Shown here in pieces: positions 33,407 through 42,916 of a DNA stretch of 45,984 bases. The position numbers and the translations under genes are program-made. This DNA is from JAVXGM01 sp036657395. Lineage in GTDB: Bacteria; Bacillota; Clostridia; Peptostreptococcales; Anaerovoracaceae. The first letter of the stretch is position 1, and every line of letters starts with the position of its first letter. Location: positions 1 to 45,984 of the forward strand of contig JAVXGM010000013.1 of the NCBI GenBank assembly GCA_036657395.1, in the 5' to 3' direction. The notes beneath the pieces are model-generated. The model was not told where the DNA came from. It made no database searches and was given only the letters and a program-made list of their open reading frames with translations.

Positions 33407-36400
33407 ATGGATCAGAAAAGAAAGTTTAAAAGAGTGTTGGTAGCTAATAGAGGCGAGATTGCGATTAGAATATTCAGAGCCTGTAAGGAACTGGGAATTA
33501 GAAGTGTGGCAATTTATTCTGAAGAGGATAAAAATACACTATTTAGAACTAAGGCGGATGAATCGTATCGCATTGGAAAAGGGAAATCACCGGTAGATGC
33601 TTATTTGGCTATTGATGAAATCATTGAATTAGCAAAGGCAAAAGGGGTAGATGCTATTCATCCTGGATACGGATTTTTGTCCGAAAATGCTGAGTTTGCA
33701 AAAGCCTGTGAAGAGGAAGGCATTGTGTTTATTGGGCCTACACATGAGATGATGAATCAGCTAGGCGATAAGATTAAGTCTAAGATTGTAGCCAACAGAG
33801 TTGGCGTTCCAACTATCCCTGGGATAGAAGAATCAATTCAGTCAGAAGAAGATGCAGTGGCATTTGCAACACGTTGTGGTTACCCAGTAATGCTAAAAGC
33901 AGCAGCAGGCGGTGGTGGTAGAGGAATGAGAATCGCAAGAACTGAAAATGAAATTATTCCTCAGTTTAGAAGTGCAAAAAGCGAAGCAAAAAAAGCTTTT
34001 GGTATTGATGATATTTTTATTGAAAAATATTTAGAAAGACCTAAGCACATTGAAGTACAAGTGTTTGGAGATAATTATGGCAATACTGTTCATTTATTTG
34101 AACGTGATTGCTCTATTCAACGTAGGCATCAAAAGGTTGTAGAATTTACACCAGCTATTTGTATCACACAGGAGCAACGAGAAAACATTTGCGCAGATGC
34201 ACTTAAAATTGCTAGAGCAGTTGGATATAGAAGTGCAGGAACAGTTGAGTTTCTAGTGGACAAAAATGGTGATCACTACTTCATCGAAATGAACCCTAGA
34301 ATTCAGGTAGAACATACTGTAACAGAAATGACTACAGGAATTGATATTGTTCAGTCTCAGATCCTTGTTGCACAAGGTTGTAGCTTAGACTCAGACAGAG
34401 TGAACATTAAGAGCCAGGAAGCTATTAAGCCAAGGGGCTTTGCTATTCAGTGCCGTGTTACTACAGAAGATCCTATTAACGGATTTGCGCCGGATACAGG
34501 TGTAATTAGCATGTATAGAAGTGCATCTGGATTTGGTATTAGATTAGATGGAGGAAATGCATTTACAGATTCAACAATTTCTCCTTACTATGACAGCTTA
34601 CTTGTTAAGGTTACTTCATGGGCAAGATCATTTGACGATGCTACAAAGAAAGCAATTAGAGCTTTGACAGAAATGAAAATCACAGGTGTAAAAACCAACG
34701 TAGCATTTTTATTAAACGTACTTAACCATCCTACTTTTGCAGATGGAAATTGTGATACGGGATTTATTGCTGATAACCCTGAGTTACTTAATATTCGTGC
34801 GAGAGAAGATAAAGAATTAAAAGTACTTAATTTCCTTGGGGAAAAGTTTATTAACGAGACAAAGGGCATTAAGCATGAGTTTGATGTACCTGTGTTCCCA
34901 AGAATTAAACAAGAAGTAATCAACAAACTTTCTGGTACGAAGCAGATTTTAGACAGTCAAGGACCGGAAGGCTTAGTTAAATGGATTTCAGAACAAAAAC
35001 AGCTTTTACTTACAGACACAACAATGAGAGATGCCCAGCAATCCTTAATGGCCACTAGAGTAAGAACAGTGGATATGGAGAAAATTGCACCAGCAGTAGC
35101 TTATTATGGGAAAGACCTATTTTCATTGGAAATGTGGGGCGGAGCAACATTTGATACTTCCTATAGATTTTTAAAGGAATCACCATGGGAAAGACTAGAC
35201 ACATTACGTGCAAAGATGCCAAACATATTGTTCCAAATGTTAATTCGTGGAGCAAACGGAGTTGGATATAAAAATTATCCAGACAATGTAATTAGAAGAT
35301 TTGTAAAAGAATCAGCTAATTCAGGCATTGATGTATTTCGTATTTTTGATTCACTAAACTGGGTTGAAGGCATGGAAATTAGCCTTGATGAAGTTTTAAA
35401 TCAAGGAAAAGTTGCAGAAGCTTGTATTTGTTACACAGGAGACATTCTGGATAACAGAAAAGAAAAGTACAACTTGAGCTACTATGTAAACTTGGCTAAG
35501 GAACTGGAAAAGAAGGGATCTCACATTCTAGGCATTAAAGATATGTCTGGACTTATTAAGCCTGTGGCTGCCAAGAAACTGATTGAGGCATTAAAGCAGG
35601 AAATTAGTATTCCTATTCACCTACATACTCATGACACAAGTGGTAATGGAATTGCAACAATTCTTATGGCTGCTGGTGCAGGTGTAGACATTGCAGATGC
35701 AGCATTTAACAGTATGTCCGGTTTGACCAGTCAGCCCGCACTTAATTCTGTAGTTGCAGCAATTGAAAATACAGATAGAGAAAGCAATATTGACCCTGAT
35801 GGAATTCAGAAGATTTCTGATTATTGGGCAGCAGTACGTCCGGTTTACAAAACATTTGAATCTGAACTTGTATCCAGCTCAGCAGAGATTTATAAATATG
35901 AGATTCCGGGAGGACAGTATTCTAACTTGAAACCTCAGGTTGAAAGTTTTGGACTTGGACATAAGTTTGAAGAAGTAAAAGATATGTACAAAACAGTAAA
36001 TGATATGCTTGGAGATATCGTTAAGGTAACACCGTCTTCAAAGGCAGTTGGGGATATGGCTATATTTATGATCCAAAACGACCTGACACCGGAAAACATT
36101 TACGACAAAGGAAAAGATATTGACTTCCCAGATTCTATCGTGTCATACTTTGAAGGCATGATGGGTCAGCCAGTTGGTGGATTTCCTGAGGACTTACAGA
36201 AATTAGTCTTAAAGGGTAAGAAAGCCATCACTTACAGACCAGGAGAACTTTTGCCAGCTGAGGACTTTGATAAAATCAAGGAGACCTTGAAAAAAGATTT
36301 AGGCAAAGAAGGTACTGAACGAGAAGCTTTAAGCTATGCATTGTACCCTAAGGTATATGAAGATTATTTGAAGGGCATTAAAAAGGATGGCGACTTCCGA

Positions 36401-36850
36401 TTGATGGGCAGTGATATATTCTTTCATGGTCTATCTCAAGGTGAGACTTGCGAAGTCAAAGTTGCAGAAGGAAAAGAACTCGTGGTGAAATTAATCAACG
36501 CCAGGGATGTAGACGAAGAAGGCTATAGAGATTTAGTCTTTGAAGTTAATGGAAACCGTAGTGCAATTAGAATTAAGGATAAGGACGCTAGCATTGTAGC
36601 TACTGCATCTCAAATTGTTTATGCTGATGCAGAAGATCCTTCGGAAATAGGCGCCAATATTCCGGGAAATATTATTAAAATTCTCGTTAATGAAGGTGAA
36701 GTGATAGAGGAAAAGCAGCCAATTGCAGTCATTGAAGCTATGAAGATGGAGACTAACGTATTATCACCAATGAAAGGAACTATTGACAAAATATATATTA
36801 AGGAAAGTCAACAAGTTAAGGCTGGAGAATTGATTGCGAAACTAAAATAG
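33407..36850 (+). CDS. pyc: Pyruvate carboxylase
   Basis: Single-chain biotin enzyme that makes oxaloacetate from pyruvate, bicarbonate and ATP. 1147 residues, normal. The biotin carboxylase domain (about 1-455) has RGEIAIRIFRACKELGI and the ATP loop AAAGGGGRGM. The carboxyltransferase barrel (about 530-830) has TDTTMRDAQQS and the metal-binding HLHTHDTSGNG. The C-terminal biotinyl domain has the acceptor lysine in EAMKMETN. AGGAGAC precedes the ATG. It feeds oxaloacetate for biosynthesis or for a malate-fumarate branch with the fumarase of this window. Confidence 0.97.
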   Translation: MDQKRKFKRVLVANRGEIAIRIFRACKELGIRSVAIYSEEDKNTLFRTKADESYRIGKGKSPVDAYLAIDEIIELAKAKGVDAIHPGYGFLSENAEFAKACEEEGIVFIGPTHEMMNQLGDKIKSKIVANRVGVPTIPGIEESIQSEEDAVAFATRCGYPVMLKAAAGGGGRGMRIARTENEIIPQFRSAKSEAKKAFGIDDIFIEKYLERPKHIEVQVFGDNYGNTVHLFERDCSIQRRHQKVVEFTPAICITQEQRENICADALKIARAVGYRSAGTVEFLVDKNGDHYFIEMNPRIQVEHTVTEMTTGIDIVQSQILVAQGCSLDSDRVNIKSQEAIKPRGFAIQCRVTTEDPINGFAPDTGVISMYRSASGFGIRLDGGNAFTDSTISPYYDSLLVKVTSWARSFDDATKKAIRALTEMKITGVKTNVAFLLNVLNHPTFADGNCDTGFIADNPELLNIRAREDKELKVLNFLGEKFINETKGIKHEFDVPVFPRIKQEVINKLSGTKQILDSQGPEGLVKWISEQKQLLLTDTTMRDAQQSLMATRVRTVDMEKIAPAVAYYGKDLFSLEMWGGATFDTSYRFLKESPWERLDTLRAKMPNILFQMLIRGANGVGYKNYPDNVIRRFVKESANSGIDVFRIFDSLNWVEGMEISLDEVLNQGKVAEACICYTGDILDNRKEKYNLSYYVNLAKELEKKGSHILGIKDMSGLIKPVAAKKLIEALKQEISIPIHLHTHDTSGNGIATILMAAGAGVDIADAAFNSMSGLTSQPALNSVVAAIENTDRESNIDPDGIQKISDYWAAVRPVYKTFESELVSSSAEIYKYEIPGGQYSNLKPQVESFGLGHKFEEVKDMYKTVNDMLGDIVKVTPSSKAVGDMAIFMIQNDLTPENIYDKGKDIDFPDSIVSYFEGMMGQPVGGFPEDLQKLVLKGKKAITYRPGELLPAEDFDKIKETLKKDLGKEGTEREALSYALYPKVYEDYLKGIKKDGDFRLMGSDIFFHGLSQGETCEVKVAEGKELVVKLINARDVDEEGYRDLVFEVNGNRSAIRIKDKDASIVATASQIVYADAEDPSEIGANIPGNIIKILVNEGEVIEEKQPIAVIEAMKMETNVLSPMKGTIDKIYIKESQQVKAGELIAKLK

Positions 36851-36861
36851 AGGAGGCTATC

Positions 36862-37104
36862 ATGAACAGTGAAATAATTGGAAAATTCCTTTTTTTCTGG
36901 GTCTTCGTTTTAGGAGGCATGGTAATGGGTAAAGTTTTCGGACTTACGAAAAGCACACCTAGTGTTATCGGACTGTTCATTTGTTTAGCTATTATGTATG
37001 TAGGTTTTCAATTAATTCGTTCAAATGCGAAGAAGAAATCAGCAGCTAAACGAGCGGCACCCACACCTAAAAGTAACAATAGACATGGCAAGAAAAAACA
37101 TTAA
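36862..37104 (+). CDS. Small two-helix membrane protein, 80 aa
   Basis: Two hydrophobic helices (about 7-27 and 33-53) followed by a strongly basic tail rich in K, R, A, N and H, so the tail is cytoplasmic by the positive-inside rule. It follows pyc by 11 bases with GAGGAGG as ribosome site, and a terminator ends the run. No family is recognised. Confidence 0.75.
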   Translation: MNSEIIGKFLFFWVFVLGGMVMGKVFGLTKSTPSVIGLFICLAIMYVGFQLIRSNAKKKSAAKRAAPTPKSNNRHGKKKH

Positions 37105-37127
37105 TAAAGAAAAAAATATAAATTGAG

Positions 37128-37167
37128 CATATCCAAGGTAGCAAGACTCCCTTGGATATGTTTTTTA
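37128..37167 (+). terminator. Rho-independent terminator after the pyc run
   Basis: CATATCCAAGG pairs with CCTTGGATATG over an 11-base loop and is followed by six T. Confidence 0.9.
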
Positions 37168-37181
37168 TATGTGTAAACTTG

Positions 37182-37210
37182 TTGTGAGTTCTCCTGGAAT
37201 ATAGTAAAAT
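37182..37210 (+). promoter_or_regulatory. Sigma-A promoter of topB
   Basis: TTGTGA at 37182-37187, a 17-base spacer and TAAAAT at 37205-37210. Confidence 0.65.
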
Positions 37211-37246
37211 GAACGAAGGACATCATATATAGGAGGGTAAGAGGGA

Positions 37247-39400
37247 TTGAAAAAGCTTATTATTGCAGAAAAACCATCAGTTGCTAGAAATATTGGTGAT
37301 GCTTTAGATATTAAGGTGAGAAAAAATGGATATATGGAAGGAGATGACTACATTATCACTTGGGTATTTGGTCATTTGCTTCAGCTTTTTGATGTAAAGG
37401 ATTATGATGAGACACGTAAAAGTTGGCGAATGGAAAACTTCCCCTTTATTCCAGAAGAATTTCAATATAAGATTAAATCGGAGAATAATAATAAGAATAT
37501 TATAGATCAAGGGGCGCAGAAACAGATTAAAATCATTGAGCAACTTATGAATCGGGAAGATGTGGAAGGTGTAATTTCTGCAACGGACTATGATAGAGAA
37601 GGGCAGATTATTGCAGATGAAATCTTTTCATATTTAAAAACAGAACAGAAGATAGAAAGACTGCTTCTTAACGAGTGGACAAAGGATGAGGTCTTGGCAG
37701 GGCTTAATAAGCTTTGCTTAAATTCAAAGATGCAATCTATGCAGGATGCTGGATTTGGTAGGCAGATGGCAGACTGGCTCATAGGAATTAATCTTACGTC
37801 TGTTGCTACTGTAAAATACAATAATGCTAACCATGATAAGATGCTTAACATTGGCAGAGTGCTACTTCCTACCCTTAAAATCATTTATGATCGGGACAAA
37901 GAAATACAGGCATTTGAAAAATCCACATACTACAAACTAAATGCTACTCTTAAGACTAAAGAAGATGGCATAATTAAGGCTACATATCAAGAAAAAGACC
38001 GGGAAAAATTCGAAGATCAAGAAGAACTAAAAACAATATCCTCTAAGCTAGAAAGAAAAACAGGACGAATCATAGAGAAGGAAGTAGAGAGAAAAAAAGA
38101 AAACCCACCTTACCTTTTTAACCTTTCAAACCTACAAGGACATATCACCAGTAAATATAAGGATTGGACTTCGGATAAGGTTCTAAAGGTAGCACAAGAT
38201 CTCTACGAAAAGAAGATCATTACTTATCCTAGAACTGCAAGTAGTGTTTTGGACGAAAGCTTAAAAGAAAAAACTGCCAAAGTACTTGGAGTAGTGAAAA
38301 AAGGGCTTCCATATGAAGAAGAAATCAAGTTCGTTGCTACAAAACGTATATTTGACAGTAGTAAGGTGGAAAGTCACTCAGCTATCATTCCCACATATAT
38401 AAGGCCAAAAGACTTGTCACCAGACCAGGAGACCGTTTATCAGGCAGTAAAAAATAGGTTTATCGCTCAGTTTTTGCCTATATCAGAAAGTGAAGAAACA
38501 AAATTAACTATAAAGGCAGAAGAATGTGATGTTGCTGGAATATTAATGGCAAAGGGGAAAGTACAGCTAGTAGAAGGCTGGAAAAAGGCAGAATCAATTG
38601 TTACAAAAGAAGTGATGATGCCACCAGTGGAAAAGGGAGAAGCTCTGGAAATTACAAAGGTTGAATTAAAAGAGGTGGTACGAAAACCACCTAAATATCA
38701 TACAGAAAAAACACTCCTTAGAGTAATGGAAACCTGCGGCAAAAGTGCAACAGAAGAGGATTCTGAGGAAATGATGATGGCTATACTCAGTGGGTTTAGC
38801 ATTGGAACCCCTGCCACAAGGGCGGAGACTATTAAGAAGCTTAAAGATATAGGCTATATTATGGCAAATAAAAAATCTCTCACCTGTACAGACCTTGGTG
38901 TGATGATGGTAGAGACGTTTCCTGTAAAAGATTTGTTTGATCTTGATTATACTGGACGTTTGGAAAAGACTTTGACTGATATTGAAAAGGAAAAATTCAG
39001 TAAAGATGACTTTATGAAGATGATTAAAGAATTTACTATAAAATCAGTAAATCAAATTAAAAACGACAAGGAATTTGCTGGAAAGGTGAGTGTTCCCGAT
39101 GATGCCAAAGTGGTAGGGATCTGCCCAGAATGTGGTAATTTGATTGTAGAAACAGAGAAGGCATTTGGATGTAGTAACTGGAAAAATGGCTGCAAATTCA
39201 CCATATGGAAAAATGATAAGTTTATAGAGGGCCTAGGAAAAAAAGTTTCCATAGATATGGTTGAGTTACTTTTAAAAAATGGAAAAGTGGGATTTCGGGG
39301 TCTGACTAGTAAAAAAGGAAACAAGTTTAATGCGTACTTGCGATACCAAAAAGACCCAGAAAAAGGATATTATAACTGGAAATTCGAATTCATTGATTAA
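37247..39400 (+). CDS. topB: DNA topoisomerase III
   Basis: Type IA topoisomerase for decatenation and recombination intermediates. 717 residues. It has the TOPRIM start IIAEKPSVARNIG and acidic SATDYDREGQ, the active-site tyrosine in KIITYPRTASS (about 326) and a C-terminal zinc-ribbon-like stretch with CPECGNL and CSNWKNGCKF. The start is TTG at 37247, set by AGGAGGG nine bases upstream. Its stop interlocks with the stop of the converging DUF4317 gene in TTAA. The genes around it do not suggest a plasmid origin. Confidence 0.96.
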   Translation: MKKLIIAEKPSVARNIGDALDIKVRKNGYMEGDDYIITWVFGHLLQLFDVKDYDETRKSWRMENFPFIPEEFQYKIKSENNNKNIIDQGAQKQIKIIEQLMNREDVEGVISATDYDREGQIIADEIFSYLKTEQKIERLLLNEWTKDEVLAGLNKLCLNSKMQSMQDAGFGRQMADWLIGINLTSVATVKYNNANHDKMLNIGRVLLPTLKIIYDRDKEIQAFEKSTYYKLNATLKTKEDGIIKATYQEKDREKFEDQEELKTISSKLERKTGRIIEKEVERKKENPPYLFNLSNLQGHITSKYKDWTSDKVLKVAQDLYEKKIITYPRTASSVLDESLKEKTAKVLGVVKKGLPYEEEIKFVATKRIFDSSKVESHSAIIPTYIRPKDLSPDQETVYQAVKNRFIAQFLPISESEETKLTIKAEECDVAGILMAKGKVQLVEGWKKAESIVTKEVMMPPVEKGEALEITKVELKEVVRKPPKYHTEKTLLRVMETCGKSATEEDSEEMMMAILSGFSIGTPATRAETIKKLKDIGYIMANKKSLTCTDLGVMMVETFPVKDLFDLDYTGRLEKTLTDIEKEKFSKDDFMKMIKEFTIKSVNQIKNDKEFAGKVSVPDDAKVVGICPECGNLIVETEKAFGCSNWKNGCKFTIWKNDKFIEGLGKKVSIDMVELLLKNGKVGFRGLTSKKGNKFNAYLRYQKDPEKGYYNWKFEFID

Positions 39401-40566
39401 CCATCATTTTCTGCGGTATCTGCACCTACTAAATCCTCATCACGAGTAACACTAATGTCTACACCGTTGACCTGAATATTGTCGTTAATGGCAATGACTA
39501 GGCACCGCTTATTATCAATCACTTTTGTTTCAATTAGGTCAGCACATTCAGAGTTAACCTTAATTACAATATCAGGCATTTCAATATTAAATTTCTTTGG
39601 TGCTACCACGTTACTAGCAAGCAAAGAAGTTTTTTCTCCGGCAACTATTTCAAAATCCTCCTCAAAAGTTACCAGCTTTTCTTCTGGCACACCACTTTGT
39701 GCTAACAATCTTTTCATGTCACCTTTAGTAATCTCTAAAGGATCAGGGTCTTCCTTGTTTTCCAAAATCAGTTCATTAAGATTTTCATGAATATTTTTTA
39801 CAGTAGTATAGTCACAATCATCACCTAATGTATTGGAAAGAACTGCGTTGAAGGTTTCTTTTTGGCTACCTGCAGATAGGGGGATTTCAGCACCTAAAAG
39901 TTCTTGAATCAATCCTGGCTGTAGGTCTTCTGGTTTCTTTGAAAAATATAAAACGCTGTGAATGTCAGATGCTCTGTCATTAAAGGCAGGGAAGAGAAAC
40001 CCTTTACTAGGAGATTCAACAATCCAATCACGACTTCGGCCAACCATACAGTTGTTTTCTCCATCATAGCTAAGGCCAGCTTTGGCCAATGTTACGGGAC
40101 AAATACTGCAAAGTATGTAATCGTAGATTGTGTCAGATGCATCAGACATACGCATACCGTCGGAAGCTTTTCCAGGAACATCGTAAACCCCGTGGATTAA
40201 AACGATATAATAGTTTTCGCCGAAATTATAATTTTCTACAACACGATTATAAAAATCGCCGATTAGATCATCGTCCTTAAGCTTAGTATCTCTCAGCTTT
40301 AGAAGAAATTTTTGAGTACCCCCCTCATCTTCTTGATCTAAAGGGAAGTCGATGTTTAAAAGCTTTTTACCCATAGCCCCAGATAGAGTCTGTTTAAAAA
40401 GATCAAAATACTTGAAAGCTTCCTCTTCAGGTAGAGACATAAATGAACTGGCGGACTCCATTTTACGCTCTTTTTTATAGTCCACGTAGCAGCCACAAAT
40501 TCGGGTTATGGAACAGTTCTCCGGGGTGAATTGTTTTTTTATTTCTAAAACTTCTTTATTGTTCAT
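39397..40566 (-). CDS. DUF4317 family protein
   Basis: 389 residues, cytoplasmic, no membrane helix. The start MNNKEVLEIKKQFTPENCSI and the CGCYVDYKKER motif that follows are characteristic of DUF4317, a family found mainly in Clostridia and without known function. It is a single-gene unit; its stop shares TTAA with topB. AAAGAAAGG lies close before the ATG. No catalytic motif is recognised. Confidence 0.88.
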   Translation of the reverse strand: MNNKEVLEIKKQFTPENCSITRICGCYVDYKKERKMESASSFMSLPEEEAFKYFDLFKQTLSGAMGKKLLNIDFPLDQEDEGGTQKFLLKLRDTKLKDDDLIGDFYNRVVENYNFGENYYIVLIHGVYDVPGKASDGMRMSDASDTIYDYILCSICPVTLAKAGLSYDGENNCMVGRSRDWIVESPSKGFLFPAFNDRASDIHSVLYFSKKPEDLQPGLIQELLGAEIPLSAGSQKETFNAVLSNTLGDDCDYTTVKNIHENLNELILENKEDPDPLEITKGDMKRLLAQSGVPEEKLVTFEEDFEIVAGEKTSLLASNVVAPKKFNIEMPDIVIKVNSECADLIETKVIDNKRCLVIAINDNIQVNGVDISVTRDEDLVGADTAENDG

Positions 40567-40686
40567 ATTTAAAGCCTTTCTTTAATCATAAATTTTGAAA
40601 ATATCACCTGACTATCTTATCATAATTCTTTGTGGAACATAAAAGAAATTAATAAATTTATCAAAATAGCTATAAGGGGACTGTTA

Positions 40687-40715
40687 TTGAATATTAAGAT
40701 AACATATAGTATAAT
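40687..40715 (+). promoter_or_regulatory. Sigma-A promoter of the two small membrane genes
   Basis: TTGAAT at 40687-40692, a 17-base spacer and a perfect TATAAT at 40710-40715. The leader to ATG 40747 is about 25 bases. Confidence 0.8.
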
Positions 40716-40746
40716 GGAAAAAATTAGAAAACATGGAGGTGTACAT

Positions 40747-40920
40747 ATGAAAACTGGACTTTCGGATAAATTAAAAGGTATGACAAAGGCAGATTTATCA
40801 AGAGATATAACTCAGAATAAGAAGGGGCTCTTAATTGGATTGGGTATATCAGTAGCTATGCTTTCAGGATTAGCAGCACTTATTATTGCGACAAAAGGAA
40901 AAGAGACAGAAGAAAAATAA
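40747..40920 (+). CDS. Small membrane protein, 57 aa
   Basis: Polar N-terminal part with K, D and S, then one membrane helix (about 28-50) and a charged end KGKETEEK. ATG 40747 is preceded by GGAGGT at six bases, so the longer frame from 40630, which would run through the promoter, is rejected. The stop overlaps the next start (TAATG). No family recognised. Confidence 0.8.
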   Translation: MKTGLSDKLKGMTKADLSRDITQNKKGLLIGLGISVAMLSGLAALIIATKGKETEEK

Positions 40921-41180
40921 TGGAAAATGTACATAAGATGATTATAGCCACTTGGTGTGGAGGTGGCTTGTTGGCTAGTACCTGCTTTTTTTTAGGTGAA
41001 CAAAATCTAGCTCTGGTTTTGCTTGCAATTACAGCGATGATCGTGGCGATTATTGGAGCTTTTGAGTACCGAAAAAACAATGAACACATGAAGTTTACGA
41101 CTATGGTAGCAGGAGCCTCTGTTTTTTTGTTTGTCCTAGTGCTCGTTTTAATCAAATCCTGGAGTTATTTCTTCTCATAA
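40920..41180 (+). CDS. Small three-helix membrane protein, 86 aa
   Basis: Three hydrophobic helices (about 7-25, 29-48 and 60-80) with a short basic loop EYRKNNEHMK between the second and third. Its ATG shares a base with the stop of the preceding gene, so it is translationally coupled. An inverted repeat AGATGG / CCATCT (about 41205-41224) follows. No family recognised. It is the last intact host gene before the integrated element. Confidence 0.75.
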   Translation: MENVHKMIIATWCGGGLLASTCFFLGEQNLALVLLAITAMIVAIIGAFEYRKNNEHMKFTTMVAGASVFLFVLVLVLIKSWSYFFS

Positions 41181-41276
41181 TTTGTAGAATAATATAATAA
41201 AACAGATGGGTAGGTATCCATCTTACTTGCCTTTGCATATACTTAAAGGAAACAATGAAAAGCAGAGGTATTTTTT

Positions 41277-41363
41277 ATGTCATTAACCACTAGAGAACTT
41301 TTTGCTCGGCTGATTCAGTGTGAAGCCGGTGGAGAAGGCGATGATGGAAAGTATCCGCCATGA
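41277..41363 (+). pseudogene. SleB/CwlJ-type spore cortex hydrolase, 5' fragment cut by the element
   Basis: The ATG with AGAGGT eight bases upstream opens a frame whose first 24 codons read as the start of clostridial SleB/CwlJ (Hydrolase_2) proteins: MSLTTRELFARLIQCEAGG then EGDDG. The family continues M-K-A-V-A, but here the sequence switches to KYPP and a stop. The rest of the gene must lie beyond the element, outside the window. CATATACT (41236-41243) resembles a sigma-E -10, with only a poor -35 (GTATCCA). It may be restored if the element excises. Confidence 0.75.
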
Positions 41364-41382
41364 TACCACCAAAGGTATTTTT
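41340..41382 (+). other. attL: Left attachment junction (attL) of the element
   Basis: Gene-like sequence ends at about 41348-41350, just after GATGATGGA, where homology to the hydrolase family stops. The recombinase gene ends at 41382. GTATC / GATAC (41351-41355, 41362-41366) forms an inverted repeat on the element side. The exact core cannot be fixed without the right end. Confidence 0.6.
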
Positions 41383-41383
41383 T
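41363..41383 (+). terminator. Weak terminator at the junction
   Basis: ATACC (41363-41367) pairs with GGTAT (41374-41378), followed by a T run. It would stop host transcripts entering the recombinase gene in antisense. The stem has only five base pairs. Confidence 0.45.
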
Positions 41384-42902
41384 ATAGCTTGATATGGATG
41401 TCAAGCTTGAAATCTGAGGGTTTTGAGCCTTTCTTCTTGTAATAAGTTACGTACTCAACCCGTTCACGCAAAAAGACATTTTTTTGTTCGGCATTCAGCT
41501 CCCAATACACATTTTCAAGAAAATCCAATGAAGATGTGATTCGCGGCAAAACATTGCAGGAGTTGTTGATTTTCTCTTTTGCTACCGGAATTCTTTCCTG
41601 CAGGTCGGCCTGCTTTATCTGTTCGGCCTCGATATCAGCGCCCACCTTCTTACTTCGTTCTAAAAAAACATCCGTTGTATAGACACCCTCTTCTAAGAGG
41701 TCGTATTGCTTTGCCTGCTGTGCCCGAAACTTTGCTTCTTGTATATGACTTTGTTCTAAAGCTTTTTCAAGCAAAAGCAAATCACGTTCCAGCTCCTCCG
41801 ATCTGGTACTGTCGCTATATTTAACCTGTTCTTTTTTCCAAATATCACGCAGCATTTCAATTAGTCGTACCTCAATAGATGAAATATATGAAGAGGCTGT
41901 TTGACCACAATGACGATAACAACGCAAAGAGGCAGGCTTGCCCTTAGCTGTACGCTGCGTCATTGTCTTGTTGCACCCGCCGCACTTCATGATATAAGCA
42001 AGTGGATTACTGAGCGCCTTGCTCTTGTGTATATGCGGACAATACCGATCCTTGGCCAGCTCTTGTGCTTTCCAAAAGGTAGATTCATCAATAATCGCTT
42101 CGTGTTTACCATCGTAAATATCCCATTCCGCCATTGGCTTCAACGTGCTGTCATGGCGCTTGCCGGCCTCATAGTTGTAACTGCGCTTATTCCATGCAAT
42201 TTTACCAATGTAAATAGGGTTATTTATCATCCTGCGTATTGTTGTTCGCTCCCATCCAGTTCGTCCGGAGGCATTCAAAATTCCATGTTCATCAAGATAG
42301 CGGGCTATCCGAGTGTCGCCATACCCGTTATTAACATAGAGGTCAAACATTAACTGTACAATTTTAGCCTGCTCCGGGATAATCACTAGACTCTTTCTTT
42401 CTTTACGATATCCGTACGGAGCGTTGGCGCCGATGTAGTTCCCTTCATTCAAAGAGGCCTTCTTCCCTCTCGCCAGCCGGCGCTTAATCATCTTGAGCTC
42501 TTTCCTTGCAAAAAAAGCGGAGATATCAAAAAAATCCTCGTCGTATTCGTCATCAAGATTATATGTTTTGTCCGGGGTTACGATCTGTACATCGTTATTT
42601 TTGAATGTGCCAATGATAATCCCTTGATCTGTCATATCGCCCCGGCCGAGCCGATCAATATCCATAATGAGGACGGCGTCCAGCAAACCTTCTTCACAAT
42701 CGTGGAGCAGCTGCATCATTTGCGGCCGGGCAGCAATGCTGTCTCCAGAAACGACTTCCTTTAAAATTTTCACAACATTAAGATTCTGTTTTTTAGCAAT
42801 AGTAAGCAGCTGAGTCTCATGTCGCTGGAGGGTAGTCTCCAGGGACTCAGTTCGGTGTTGTTCATCTTTTCTGGATTTTCTTAGATAAATGTATGTTCGC
42901 AT
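41382..42902 (-). CDS. Large serine recombinase (site-specific integrase)
   Basis: 506 residues. The N-terminal resolvase domain (about 1-150) has the catalytic serine in YLRKSRKDEQ (S10) and DIDRLGRGDM. The recombinase domain (about 160-270) has GANAPYGYRK and GWERTTIRRMINNPIYIGKI. A zinc ribbon (MKCGGCNKTM ... CYRHCGQ) and a long coiled coil (about 365-460) follow. This is the architecture of phage integrases such as those of skin (SpoIVCA) and SPbeta (SprA). It stands at the element edge and reads toward the junction. No separate directionality factor is recognised in the window. Confidence 0.95.
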   Translation of the reverse strand: MRTYIYLRKSRKDEQHRTESLETTLQRHETQLLTIAKKQNLNVVKILKEVVSGDSIAARPQMMQLLHDCEEGLLDAVLIMDIDRLGRGDMTDQGIIIGTFKNNDVQIVTPDKTYNLDDEYDEDFFDISAFFARKELKMIKRRLARGKKASLNEGNYIGANAPYGYRKERKSLVIIPEQAKIVQLMFDLYVNNGYGDTRIARYLDEHGILNASGRTGWERTTIRRMINNPIYIGKIAWNKRSYNYEAGKRHDSTLKPMAEWDIYDGKHEAIIDESTFWKAQELAKDRYCPHIHKSKALSNPLAYIMKCGGCNKTMTQRTAKGKPASLRCYRHCGQTASSYISSIEVRLIEMLRDIWKKEQVKYSDSTRSEELERDLLLLEKALEQSHIQEAKFRAQQAKQYDLLEEGVYTTDVFLERSKKVGADIEAEQIKQADLQERIPVAKEKINNSCNVLPRITSSLDFLENVYWELNAEQKNVFLRERVEYVTYYKKKGSKPSDFKLDIHIKL

Positions 42903-42916
42903 AATAACACCTTATT

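Noticed and set aside
40630..40746. Longer frame before the 57-residue protein
   Set aside because: It runs through the promoter TTGAAT-17-TATAAT; GGAGGT marks ATG 40747.
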